Shown: one piece after another, positions 8,289 through 15,073 of the stretch
Layout of the letters: each line of letters starts with the position of its first letter
Position numbering within the stretch: the first letter of the stretch is position 1
DNA from: Gemmatimonadota bacterium
GTDB taxonomy: Bacteria; Gemmatimonadota; Gemmatimonadetes; Longimicrobiales; Gaopeijiaceae
Direction of reading: 5' to 3'
Length of the DNA: 64,000 bases
Assembly: GCA_029262115.1 (NCBI GenBank)
Contig: JAJCZZ010000085.1
Coordinates: forward strand, 19,792 to 83,791
Position numbers and translations under genes: made by a program
The notes under the pieces: generated by a model
The model's database searches: none
The model's input: only the letters and a program-made list of their open reading frames with translations
What the model was told of the DNA's origin: nothing

Positions 8289-8310
8289 GAAGTGGCACCG
8301 GGGCCACTTC
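8289..8310. promoter_or_regulatory. Perfect 8-bp inverted repeat between early genes
   Basis: GAAGTGGC (8289-8296) and GCCACTTC (8303-8310) form a perfect hairpin with a six-base loop, in the 52-base gap between the CII-like gene and the coiled-coil gene. No T-run follows on either strand, so it is more likely an operator or an mRNA processing or translational control site than a terminator. Confidence 0.45.
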
Positions 8311-8315
8311 TGGAC

Positions 8316-8813
8316 TCATGCTGGCTGCTGCTGGTCGTGATGGATCGCGGCCTCCAGCATGGCCTGGGCGCGCTGAAGTTCGTGGATGGCCTCATCCACT
8401 TCGGTCTTCACCGCGGCGAGCTCGGGTCCTTGGCCCAGGCACAGCCGCCGAAGAGCGGCGGTGAGGGCGTGAAGTGCCTCGGTGGTCTCCGCCTCGACGG
8501 CTGGCTGGATATCCGTGAGGAGATCCACAGGGGCGCGGCCGAGCGCCTTGCCGCCTACCGCGCGCGCGTTCCCTGACATGATCCGTGCGCCGATAGCGAA
8601 CGCCGCCGCAGGGTGGTAGAGCCGTGCGTGATCCAGGATCAGCTCTAGCTGATCGAGCGGATTCGGGCGGCCGGAGCCGTCGGGGTCCTCGCACCACTTG
8701 TAGGTGGATGACTCTGACTTGTAGCCAAACGCCCGGGCGATCCGGCTCTTCTCCGACCGGGTGGGCATGCAGGCCTGCATCATCTCGTGCGTCGGCTGTG
8801 TCGATGGGACCAT
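8316..8813 (-). CDS. CII-like phage regulatory protein
   Basis: The 165-aa product starts at the ATG at 8813, with GGAG about 14 bases upstream. The N-terminal part (SRIARAFGYKSESSTYKWCE, then NPLDQLELILDHAR) matches the pattern of the phage regulatory protein CII (CP76) family, a helix-turn-helix followed by 'YKWcedp...NPLdrl'. The C-terminal third is a long helix (AVKTEVDEAIHELQRAQAML). Proteins of this family control the lysis-lysogeny choice or early replication. It is the first gene after the terminator at 8869-8912, so its expression probably needs read-through or its own promoter. Confidence 0.65.
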   Translation of the reverse strand: MVPSTQPTHEMMQACMPTRSEKSRIARAFGYKSESSTYKWCEDPDGSGRPNPLDQLELILDHARLYHPAAAFAIGARIMSGNARAVGGKALGRAPVDLLTDIQPAVEAETTEALHALTAALRRLCLGQGPELAAVKTEVDEAIHELQRAQAMLEAAIHHDQQQPA

Positions 8814-8868
8814 TTTTTTCCGGGCTCCGGTAACGGGGGTGGGTTGCTTGGACAGCCGCGGTCGCGGC

Positions 8869-8912
8869 AAAAAAAAGAGGACGGCGCGGCCCCCTCAGGC
8901 CGCAGCGTCCTC
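8869..8912 (-). terminator. Intrinsic terminator after the Ner-like gene
   Basis: Read leftward, GAGGACGCTGCGGCC pairs with GGCCGCGCCGTCCTC (13 of 15 pairs, two-base internal mismatch, six-base loop) and is followed directly by eight T residues. The stop codon of the Ner-like gene lies in the loop. It would end most transcripts starting upstream of that gene, before the transposition operon. Confidence 0.85.
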
Positions 8913-9113
8913 CCAGAAACTCGGGAGAGTGATTCCCAGAACGACGGCCCGGTCGCAGAGCACCTGCTTGATCCGAGCGCGGGTGTTGGCTGCGCTGAGA
9001 TTCCCCCGGAAGTAGAGCGTGACCGCCCACTGACTCACCCCTACCGAGTGCGCCACATCCACGAGGCTCAGGTCCAGATCAATGAGCAGCTTCTTGAAGG
9101 CTTTCTCGTCCAT
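8895..9113 (-). CDS. Ner/Cro-like DNA-binding protein
   Basis: The ATG at 9113 gives a 72-aa protein; an upstream in-frame codon at 9176 would overlap the operator region. The helix-turn-helix is LIDLDLSLVDVAHSVGVSQW followed by AVTLYFRG, at about residues 10-40. Size, first place in the early transcript and divergence from the repressor gene match Ner of Mu (about 75 aa) and Cro-type proteins, which turn down both repressor and early promoters. The role is inferred from motif and position. Confidence 0.75.
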   Translation of the reverse strand: MDEKAFKKLLIDLDLSLVDVAHSVGVSQWAVTLYFRGNLSAANTRARIKQVLCDRAVVLGITLPSFWEDAAA

Positions 9114-9190
9114 CCGTATCCTGTCGCAGCTAGAGAACTCAACCACCCCGACACAATTGCACCGCAAATGCATCACCGCAAGCCCTCATC
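9114..9190. promoter_or_regulatory. Divergent operator/promoter region of the phage switch
   Basis: The 77 bases between the Ner-like gene and the divergent repressor gene contain two direct copies of CACCGCAA, at 9160-9167 and 9174-9181, 14 bp apart, within a stretch more AT-rich than its surroundings. Spaced repeats between two divergent HTH regulators are the expected arrangement for repressor/Ner operators. Exact -35 and -10 boxes are not clear. Confidence 0.6.
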
Positions 9191-9697
9191 GTGGCGACCC
9201 CTGTGAGCGACCCATGGGTGGAGGTAGTGGCTGTGGCGAACCGACTCCTAGCGTTACGACGGATTTCAGCCCGAGAAGCCGCTCAAGAGATGTCCCTCAA
9301 TCCGACAACGCTGACAAGGATTTTGAACGGGGAGACCGCTCGCCCACACCCGAATACTCGGAACACGATTTGTGAATGGACGGCGGCGGCGGCGGCAGAA
9401 CTTGCTATTGAGATGTCCCGCCGTGAAAGCACTGCATTAGCACCGTTCTTGGGCCGTACAGACCGTCTGCCTGACCGCCGCGACGAAGAGGCACTGGCGG
9501 AAAGCGTGATCGCCGATCCAAACACTCTCCGTCGGGCGTTGGGCGTTATTCAGCCCGACGACTACCTCACCCGGATCGCGATCATGAGGGAGTTTGAGGA
9601 CATGTACATTGAGGCCGGCTACGGTCCGAGCCGCTGGCCGCAGTGGTTCAACGACCTTCGAGAGGAAGTCATGAAGAAGGCAGCTGAACGTGGCTGA
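9191..9697 (+). CDS. XRE-type phage repressor
   Basis: The 168-aa product starts at a GTG at 9191. Residues about 12-50 hold a helix-turn-helix of the XRE type (LLALRRISAREAAQEMSLNP then TTLTRILNGETARPHPNT). The remaining residues are helical with no protease catalytic dyad, so it is not a LexA/CI-type self-cleaving repressor. It overlaps the start of an ImmA-like peptidase by 8 bases. By analogy with ImmR/ImmA of ICEBs1, it probably keeps the prophage silent and is inactivated through the peptidase. It is divergent from the early operon. Confidence 0.75.
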   Translation: MATPVSDPWVEVVAVANRLLALRRISAREAAQEMSLNPTTLTRILNGETARPHPNTRNTICEWTAAAAAELAIEMSRRESTALAPFLGRTDRLPDRRDEEALAESVIADPNTLRRALGVIQPDDYLTRIAIMREFEDMYIEAGYGPSRWPQWFNDLREEVMKKAAERG

Positions 9698-10241
9698 CGA
9701 CGGTGCTGTGATCCGGGCGGCTGCGGCGTGCCGTCGCGCTCGGCGGGTGGTGCCCGCGTTCGCGTCGGGGTATGGCCCCACAAGTCAGGCGGATATTTCG
9801 GCTCTCCGTCGCGCCTTGGGCCTTCGCGTCCGTGCGTGCCCTCTGGGCGTGCCCACCGTGTTGCTCCCGGCCATACTAAACGGGCGGTATCGGCTCATCG
9901 TGGATCTTCGGGTTCATCGAGCCACGCGGGACGGGTACCTGATGAGGCACGAGCTCGGTCATATTCTGGCCGGTGACGCTCGCGAACTGACAACTTTCTC
10001 TTTTCAGTACCCGCTGCCGGAGGCTGAGATGGTGGCGGACCTCTTCGCGTTCGCCGATCTGATTCCGGCGGCGGTTGTGTCACAGGGCGCCTCCGCGGTC
10101 GGACGGTGTATCCGCAGTGTAGTGGCGCTAGAAGCCCCTACGTGGTATCTAAGGATCGAGCGAGTGGCCATTCTCCTCCCCCATCTCGCCGAGATGCTCG
10201 GCTGGGACGCTGCCACATCTCATACGGCCAGCCTACGCTGA
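9690..10241 (+). CDS. ImmA/IrrE-family metallopeptidase
   Basis: The 183-aa product begins at a GTG at 9690 inside the end of the repressor gene, implying coupled translation. The zinc-peptidase motif HELGH is at about residues 87-91, with a downstream acidic ligand in EAEMVADLFA at about 111-120, as in the ImmA/IrrE (DUF955) family. Known members cleave a repressor after a cell signal and so induce a mobile element. Here the natural substrate would be the neighbouring XRE repressor; that pairing is inference from gene order. Confidence 0.85.
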   Translation: MADDGAVIRAAAACRRARRVVPAFASGYGPTSQADISALRRALGLRVRACPLGVPTVLLPAILNGRYRLIVDLRVHRATRDGYLMRHELGHILAGDARELTTFSFQYPLPEAEMVADLFAFADLIPAAVVSQGASAVGRCIRSVVALEAPTWYLRIERVAILLPHLAEMLGWDAATSHTASLR

Positions 10242-10274
10242 CCTGGCTGAATACCATCGCCGCGCTGAGGACGA

Positions 10275-10967
10275 ATGAAAAAACTCGGGCTGGGTGTAGC
10301 TGGATTTTTCGCCTTTACTCTTGTGGCCGCGCTTGTCGGAGTCATCCTCGAAGGCCGCCGACCAGACCCAGCTGAGGTGGGTTTGGACCGCCTTCGTTCC
10401 GAGGTTGAGCGAGACCTCTCTGGTGTCCTCAGTAAGGCCCGAGTGATCGCGGCTGAGCGGGGGCCAGACGCAGCCGTCAAGTCACTGCAGGTCTACGCCT
10501 CAGTATCGTCCGCCTCGGAGCTCCTTCATCTCCGTGATTCTTTGGCAGCCCTGGTCCCCATCGCGCCAGCTGCTTCCGAACCAAGTGAGGTGTGCTGGCA
10601 CGAGAAGGGTGGGGTGGAACCTTCAGCGTTCGGATCCTCCGAGCAACTGCTCGAACTTAAGGCGCTTGACACTGCGGCGTGCGCCCTAACAACGATTGCC
10701 TGGACCCTCCCAGCGATTCGTCGGACCAGCCTTTTGATGTGGGACCATTCAACTGAAACCCTCCACCGCATCCACCGGGACAGGTCTGGTCAGGTGACCT
10801 GGGAGGCTTGGGAGAGGGTGTCCCGTGGAGCTGTCGCCCAAGACTTGCCCGAAGACGGATTCGATCTACCGGGCTACCGCAACGGTCGCGGGCGTTCGCC
10901 CCTGACCCCACGCATCGCAGCAGAGCTACGAGAACGGGGTGGCTACGACTTTGTTTTCACGCGATAG
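10275..10967 (+). CDS. Membrane-anchored accessory (moron-like) protein
   Basis: The 230-aa product begins MKKLGLGVAGFFAFTLVAAL, one strong N-terminal membrane segment or uncleaved signal anchor, followed by a helical region (about 30-100) and a C-terminal soluble domain with several Trp and Arg residues. It is unlike any structural phage protein I know. It lies between the repressor pair and the late region, a usual place for lysogenic-conversion or exclusion genes. Codon use is less GC-biased than in the surrounding structural genes. Function unknown. Confidence 0.65.
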   Translation: MKKLGLGVAGFFAFTLVAALVGVILEGRRPDPAEVGLDRLRSEVERDLSGVLSKARVIAAERGPDAAVKSLQVYASVSSASELLHLRDSLAALVPIAPAASEPSEVCWHEKGGVEPSAFGSSEQLLELKALDTAACALTTIAWTLPAIRRTSLLMWDHSTETLHRIHRDRSGQVTWEAWERVSRGAVAQDLPEDGFDLPGYRNGRGRSPLTPRIAAELRERGGYDFVFTR

Positions 10968-10983
10968 GCGAAGGAGGTCTCTG

Positions 10984-11229
10984 ATGGCGCGAAAAGTGTG
11001 GGCGTGCAAGACGTGTGGATCAGTTGGGCAGACGGGCAGCGCGGCCTCAGGGTCCTGTCTGATCGAGCTCGTGCTATGGATGTGCGCAATCGTCCCGGGG
11101 GTCATCTACTCGCTGTGGCGGATCTCCAGCAGAAAGTCCAAGTGCAAGGTGTGCGGAAGTAAGGAGCTGGTACCGTTGGACTCGCCGGAGGGGCGCCGTA
11201 TCCGCGACACGGTGCCGCCACCGCCGTGA
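10984..11229 (+). CDS. Small membrane protein flanked by zinc-ribbon cysteines
   Basis: The 81-aa protein starts at the ATG at 10984, six bases after a strong AAGGAGG site. It has CKTC near the N-terminus, a single membrane segment (LIELVLWMCAIVPGVIYSLW), then CKVC, so the two cysteine pairs flank the membrane helix in sequence. In a hairpin or re-entrant fold they could share one zinc. It follows the membrane-anchored protein by 16 bases and probably forms a unit with it. No function known. Confidence 0.7.
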   Translation: MARKVWACKTCGSVGQTGSAASGSCLIELVLWMCAIVPGVIYSLWRISSRKSKCKVCGSKELVPLDSPEGRRIRDTVPPPP

Positions 11230-11246
11230 GCCGCGCTGAAAAATCA

Positions 11247-11273
11247 GAGCGACATGAGCGACATGAGCGACAT
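11247..11273 (+). repeat. Three tandem 9-bp repeats, GAGCGACAT
   Basis: GAGCGACAT occurs three times without interruption at 11247-11255, 11256-11264 and 11265-11273, between the accessory genes and the first late gene, and GAGCGAC recurs at the endolysin start. No gene spans it. Position at the head of the late region makes it a candidate activator-binding site, or a slipped-strand expansion. Confidence 0.7.
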
Positions 11274-11299
11274 TTAGAGGTGGTCTGACCGGGTAAGAT

Positions 11300-11335
11300 G
11301 GGGGCGACACGATGGACTGTGTTCGCCCCCTTCTT
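11300..11335 (+). terminator. Probable intrinsic terminator before the late operon
   Basis: GGGGGCGACAC (11300-11310) pairs with GTGTTCGCCCCC (11319-11330) with a single bulged base and an eight-base loop, followed by TTCTT. It would stop transcripts from the repressor and accessory genes before they enter the lysis and head genes. The T-run is short, so efficiency is uncertain. Confidence 0.6.
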
Positions 11336-11352
11336 CGTGCCCAGGGTCAGAT

Positions 11353-11853
11353 GTGAGCGACGTCACCAAGCCGGACCGGGATCTCACCAAGGTCCACCCG
11401 CTGCTGCAGCTGCGGCTTCTGTCCTTCTTCCAGGAGTGCGGACGGCGGAAGGTCAGCGTGTTCATCACCGAGGGCTACCGCTCAGGTGAGCGTCAGGACT
11501 GGCTGTACGCCCGGGGCCGGACGCGCGACACGTCACGCCCCGTGCTCACCTACGCGAAGGCGGGCCAGTCGTACCACAACCTCCTGATCATGGATCAGCC
11601 CTGCTCCGCCGCGGTGGACGTGGCGGTCTGGGACGAGGACACGCCCTGGTCGAAGAGCCTGGAGTGGTCGGGGTCCGCGAAGGAGTGGGAGAAGGTACAC
11701 GCTGCGGCCGAGGCCGCTGGCCTTCAGACGCTCAACTTCGAGAAGCCGCACATCCAGCTCCCCTACGCCCTGGATGACCTGCGCGCGGGCGCCCACTGGA
11801 TCGACCTCGGTCCGATGACGCCGCTGCTTCGGCCTCGGGATCCAGAGGCATGA
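11353..11853 (+). CDS. Endolysin, M15-type peptidase
   Basis: The 166-aa product resembles D-Ala-D-Ala carboxypeptidase / L-Ala-D-Glu peptidase endolysins of the VanY/M15 family. Visible elements are the GYRS turn (about 41-44), the SYH motif with H75, the AVDV with D89, and the PH with H133 as third zinc ligand. The spacing between H75 and D89 is 14 residues where 7 is usual, because of an extra segment (LLIMDQPC). It would cleave cell-wall peptide cross-links at lysis. It starts at a GTG and is the first late gene. Confidence 0.8.
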   Translation: MSDVTKPDRDLTKVHPLLQLRLLSFFQECGRRKVSVFITEGYRSGERQDWLYARGRTRDTSRPVLTYAKAGQSYHNLLIMDQPCSAAVDVAVWDEDTPWSKSLEWSGSAKEWEKVHAAAEAAGLQTLNFEKPHIQLPYALDDLRAGAHWIDLGPMTPLLRPRDPEA

Positions 11854-12266
11854 CCGAGCCCAACGTGAAGAAGGTTTGGCTGGACAAGCTGGCGAGGTAT
11901 GAGGGCGGGCTGACCGGTCTGATCAAGGAGATCTACCAGTACATCCCCGCCATCGGCCGCGACGAGGTGAAGCTCGCGCTCGCGAAGCTGGATCTGGCGA
12001 TCGCCGCCATCGAAGACATGCTGCGCGCCACCGAGCTCGGCGAGGAAGAGCGTGCGATGCGCGGCGTCCAGTCGGCGGCCGACCACATCATCCTCCTACG
12101 TGCCGAGATGGAGCGACGCCGCACGGACCTGCTGCGGGACGAGCAGGACCTGGAGCGTCGGTTCGAACTGGACAAGAAGCGCCGCGTGCGTCGTGACTTG
12201 GACAGCGCGCTCGGCCTGAACGACGGCGGGCCCGTGGCGGGCCACGGCCTCGGCGGGGAGGAGTGA
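11850..12266 (+). CDS. Helical phage protein after the endolysin
   Basis: The 138-aa product starts with an ATGA overlap with the endolysin stop. It is almost fully helical: a leucine-rich domain (about 30-90) followed by a charged coiled coil (LLRAEMERRRTDLLRDEQDL). There is no membrane segment or signal peptide. Mu-like phages carry several such small proteins between lysis and terminase genes. The sequence does not identify a function. Confidence 0.7.
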   Translation: MTEPNVKKVWLDKLARYEGGLTGLIKEIYQYIPAIGRDEVKLALAKLDLAIAAIEDMLRATELGEEERAMRGVQSAADHIILLRAEMERRRTDLLRDEQDLERRFELDKKRRVRRDLDSALGLNDGGPVAGHGLGGEE

Positions 12267-12652
12267 ATGTGGGCGCCGATCAGCTTCAGACGTGGGAGGT
12301 CGTACTCCGCAGCCCGGTCGCTGTCAGCCTGCTCCTCCTGGGCGCCGTGCTCGCTCTGGGCGCGATGCACCTCGCGTGGGTCCGAGGGATCCAGCGTGAG
12401 AACCGGGAGCTCAATGGGTGGATCCGCGAGCACCTCGAGGGTGAGGCCGGTATCGCGCGTGTCCTGTCCGACCTCCGTCCTCTGCTGGACCTGATCCATG
12501 CGAGCGCTGATCCGTCGCGTGCGAAGGTGGGTGATCGAGGCCCGGCTGGCCTACCTGGACTGGCGGGCGCGTCGGCTGTTGCCCGACCTCCGAGTCGCTC
12601 TGCTGCAGCAAGAGACACGCGCGCAGCGCAGGTGGGTGACGTCGATGCGTGA
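12263..12652 (+). CDS. Single-pass membrane protein, possible spanin or holin component
   Basis: The 129-aa frame starts at a GTG overlapping the preceding stop. It has one membrane segment (SPAVSLLLLG-type region, about residues 17-38) and then a charged helix up to about residue 75 (VRGIQRENRELNGWIREHLE), the layout of inner-membrane spanins (Rz-like). After residue about 78 the composition becomes Ala, Arg, Gly and Pro rich, where another frame (12498-12671) looks more like coding sequence. No outer-membrane lipoprotein partner is seen. Role inferred from topology and place in the lysis cluster. Confidence 0.55.
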   Translation: MNVGADQLQTWEVVLRSPVAVSLLLLGAVLALGAMHLAWVRGIQRENRELNGWIREHLEGEAGIARVLSDLRPLLDLIHASADPSRAKVGDRGPAGLPGLAGASAVARPPSRSAAARDTRAAQVGDVDA

Positions 12653-12671
12653 CCTGGGCGTGGGGAGCTGA
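12498..12671 (+). CDS. Small basic protein overlapping the membrane protein gene
   Basis: A 57-aa frame begins at the ATG at 12498 (MRALIRRVRRWVIEARLAYL) and ends at 12671, nine bases before the small terminase gene. It is an amphipathic, Arg and Trp rich helix with normal protein-like composition, while the overlapping frame here looks random. It may be a separate gene, or the natural end of the upstream product reached by frameshifting. Confidence 0.45.
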   Translation: MRALIRRVRRWVIEARLAYLDWRARRLLPDLRVALLQQETRAQRRWVTSMRDLGVGS

Positions 12672-12679
12672 CCGGGTGC

Positions 12680-13138
12680 ATGGCGTATCCCCCGGACGTC
12701 CGGCGTCAAGCCCGCGACCTCTACGTGCGTTCCGGCCGATCCTTCCGACACATCGCGGAGCGCGTGGGTGTCGGCAAGACGACGCTCTTGCGATGGGCCC
12801 GCCGCGAGGACTGGGAGGCACTGCGGGAGCAGGAGCGTGCCATCGAGCTCGGCTCGAGGAAGCTACTGCTCCGGATGGTGGGCGCTGCGGCCGAGCAGCA
12901 GGACGCGCAGCTCACCTATGCTGCGGTGAAGGCCGCCCGCCTCGCCGGCGTTTCGCTGGGCGACGGGGGCCCGCCAGTACCGAGGCCGAAGGAGGTCGCG
13001 GTCGTGCTCCTGGACGTCCTCGGCGGACACCCGGACATCGGCCCGGTCGTGCGGCGGTTCCGCAACGAGGCCATCCGGCTGGTGCTCCACGAGGTCAAGC
13101 GCATGGAAGCGGCGTCTCCCTCGGGGGCGTCGTCGTGA
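12680..13138 (+). CDS. Terminase small subunit (HTH)
   Basis: The 152-aa protein begins MAYPPDVRRQARDLYVRSGR and contains a transposase-like helix-turn-helix (FRHIAERVGVGKTTLLRWAR, about residues 22-41), then a long helix and a proline-rich linker. It directly precedes the large terminase gene. In Mu-like phages this slot holds the DNA-recognition partner that guides the large subunit to the pac region near the left end. Called from HTH and position; no family match is certain. Confidence 0.7.
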   Translation: MAYPPDVRRQARDLYVRSGRSFRHIAERVGVGKTTLLRWARREDWEALREQERAIELGSRKLLLRMVGAAAEQQDAQLTYAAVKAARLAGVSLGDGGPPVPRPKEVAVVLLDVLGGHPDIGPVVRRFRNEAIRLVLHEVKRMEAASPSGASS

Positions 13139-13261
13139 TCCGAGCCCGCCGGTCCGGAATCGCCGCAAACCGGTTGCGCAACGGGGTAGAGCGCACGAGG
13201 ACGTGCGTGCCCGACTCTCGGGTCGGCTGCGTCCCCCTCGCGGCTCAGGGGCGATTCTAGC

Positions 13262-15055
13262 GTGTCGGTCCAAGACTTCGAGCGCGAGCTCGCCGGAGCA
13301 CTGCCCGAGCCGGACGTCGACGAGTCGGACGAACTGGAGGCGGAGCGCCAGGAGATCCTGGCGGAGGCGCGTCACTACCTCGGCCTCCCTGAGTCGGCCG
13401 GAGTCGACGTGATCCGTAGCGCGTTCAGCACGTCGATGTGGGACTTCTGGATCTTCTTCTTCCCCGAGTACCGCATGGGCGAAGACGGCACAGAGATCCA
13501 AGGAGGGGACTTCCACCGCGAACTCGTCGACGAGCTGCAGCGGATCTACATCGATGGCCGCCCCGGCGAGGAGCTCTCCCGCGCCTATCCACGGGAGCAC
13601 GCCAAGTCTGTCTTCGCGTCGTTCGTCGGGCAGTTGTTCGCCCTGGCTCACGGGCACCGGCGCTTCGCGGTCCTGTTCAGCGACACGAGCACCCAAGCCG
13701 AGGAGTTCGTCGACGACACCCGGGTGGAGGTCGAGACGAACGAGCGGCTGCAGGCGGTCTACGCGGAGTTCTGCGAGTGGGATCGGCCCCCTAAAGCCAA
13801 CCGGCTGGCATTCGGTACAGGCGTCTGGCTGGTGTGTGCTGGGTCGGGGAAGTCCGTCCGCGGCATGAGGAAGGGCCGGCAGCGGCCCGACCTCGTGACC
13901 TGCGACGACATCGAGAACGACGAAGAGGTTGAAAACCCCAAGAGGAGGAAGAAGAAGATGCGGTGGTACAACCGAGTGCCTCGAAAGCTTGGGCGCGCAG
14001 CGGTGTTCGTCATTGTCGGGACGATCCTGCACGCGTCGAGTTTCCTGGCGGAGCGGGTCAAGGCAGACGAGCACATCCACGCCGCCCTCCCATCTGAGCC
14101 CGTCAACCAGGAGCTGTGGTCGGAGTGGGAGCGAATGTTCCTGGACCGGGGGCTCCCCGATGCGGAGGCCGTGGCGCTCCAGTTCTACGAGGCCCGCCGC
14201 GCGGAAATGGATGCCGGGGCCGAGGTGCTCTGGCCTGCCCAGTTTTCGATCTACGGTCTCATGGTCGAACGCGCAGAGGATTTGGCGTCGTTCCTGTCGG
14301 AGCGCCAGAACAAGCCGTTCGATCCATCAGCGAGTTGGTTCCCTGAGGACCGCATCACGTTCCGCACGCTGCACCCCAAAGACACTGACGTCGACGAACT
14401 CCCATCCGACGAGGAGATCGTGTTGTCGGTCGGGTTCTGGGACCCAGCACGCGGGACGTCGAAGGGAGACACCAGCTCGCTCGTCCGGTTGGACTGCTAT
14501 CGCGACGGCTCTCGCCACGTTCGAGAATCGGAGACGGATAGGATCCCGCCCGAGAACGTGATGGAGGCGGGGATCGGCATGCACAAGCGGCGTCGCTTCG
14601 ATGTGTGGGGCGTCGAGAAGGTGGGCCTCAGTTCATACGATGAGACGCTGCAGACCCTCGGCGACCACAACGGCCTCCAGCTGCCTGTCGAGCCCTGCAC
14701 CCCCACCGGCTCGAAGGACATTCGTATTCGGTCTCTGCGCCCGAGCATCGTATCTGCGGGTCTGACGTTCGACTCCAGCCTGCCTTTGGAGGCCCAGCGT
14801 CAACTCAAGTTCTACCCGTCGCATCCGAACGACGACTTCCCCGACGCAGTCCAGTCGGCCATGACCCTGGCCGACGAGTACCTCACTGACGTGGAACCCG
14901 CCAGCTCGAGCAGGGACGCGACGGAGGAGGAGCTGCGGCCTGATCGCGACGCGGACCTCCGTCGCGCCATCCCCCGCGAGGACGAGCCGGAAGGATTGGG
15001 CGCGTTCTCTGGCCGCTTCGCCCCCGGCGGCCTCTTCGACCGCCTGTTCGGCTGA
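13262..15055 (+). CDS. Terminase large subunit
   Basis: The 597-aa protein is the packaging ATPase-nuclease. The Walker-A-like P-loop is YPREHAKS at about 109-116, the variant form found in Mu-type and related terminases, and Walker B is DLVTCDDIEND at about 210-220. The C-terminal RNase-H-like nuclease starts near VLSVGFWDPARGTSKGD. It moves genome DNA into the prohead and cuts it (headful packaging into flanking host DNA in Mu-like phages). Translation starts at a GTG; 123 bases without a gene separate it from the small subunit. Confidence 0.92.
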   Translation: MSVQDFERELAGALPEPDVDESDELEAERQEILAEARHYLGLPESAGVDVIRSAFSTSMWDFWIFFFPEYRMGEDGTEIQGGDFHRELVDELQRIYIDGRPGEELSRAYPREHAKSVFASFVGQLFALAHGHRRFAVLFSDTSTQAEEFVDDTRVEVETNERLQAVYAEFCEWDRPPKANRLAFGTGVWLVCAGSGKSVRGMRKGRQRPDLVTCDDIENDEEVENPKRRKKKMRWYNRVPRKLGRAAVFVIVGTILHASSFLAERVKADEHIHAALPSEPVNQELWSEWERMFLDRGLPDAEAVALQFYEARRAEMDAGAEVLWPAQFSIYGLMVERAEDLASFLSERQNKPFDPSASWFPEDRITFRTLHPKDTDVDELPSDEEIVLSVGFWDPARGTSKGDTSSLVRLDCYRDGSRHVRESETDRIPPENVMEAGIGMHKRRRFDVWGVEKVGLSSYDETLQTLGDHNGLQLPVEPCTPTGSKDIRIRSLRPSIVSAGLTFDSSLPLEAQRQLKFYPSHPNDDFPDAVQSAMTLADEYLTDVEPASSSRDATEEELRPDRDADLRRAIPREDEPEGLGAFSGRFAPGGLFDRLFG

Positions 15056-15073
15056 CTGGCGGCGGAGCCCTCT

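Noticed and set aside
12863..14080. 405-aa minus-strand frame opposite terminase genes
   Set aside because: Shadow of the terminase large subunit, whose Walker motifs are on the plus strand.
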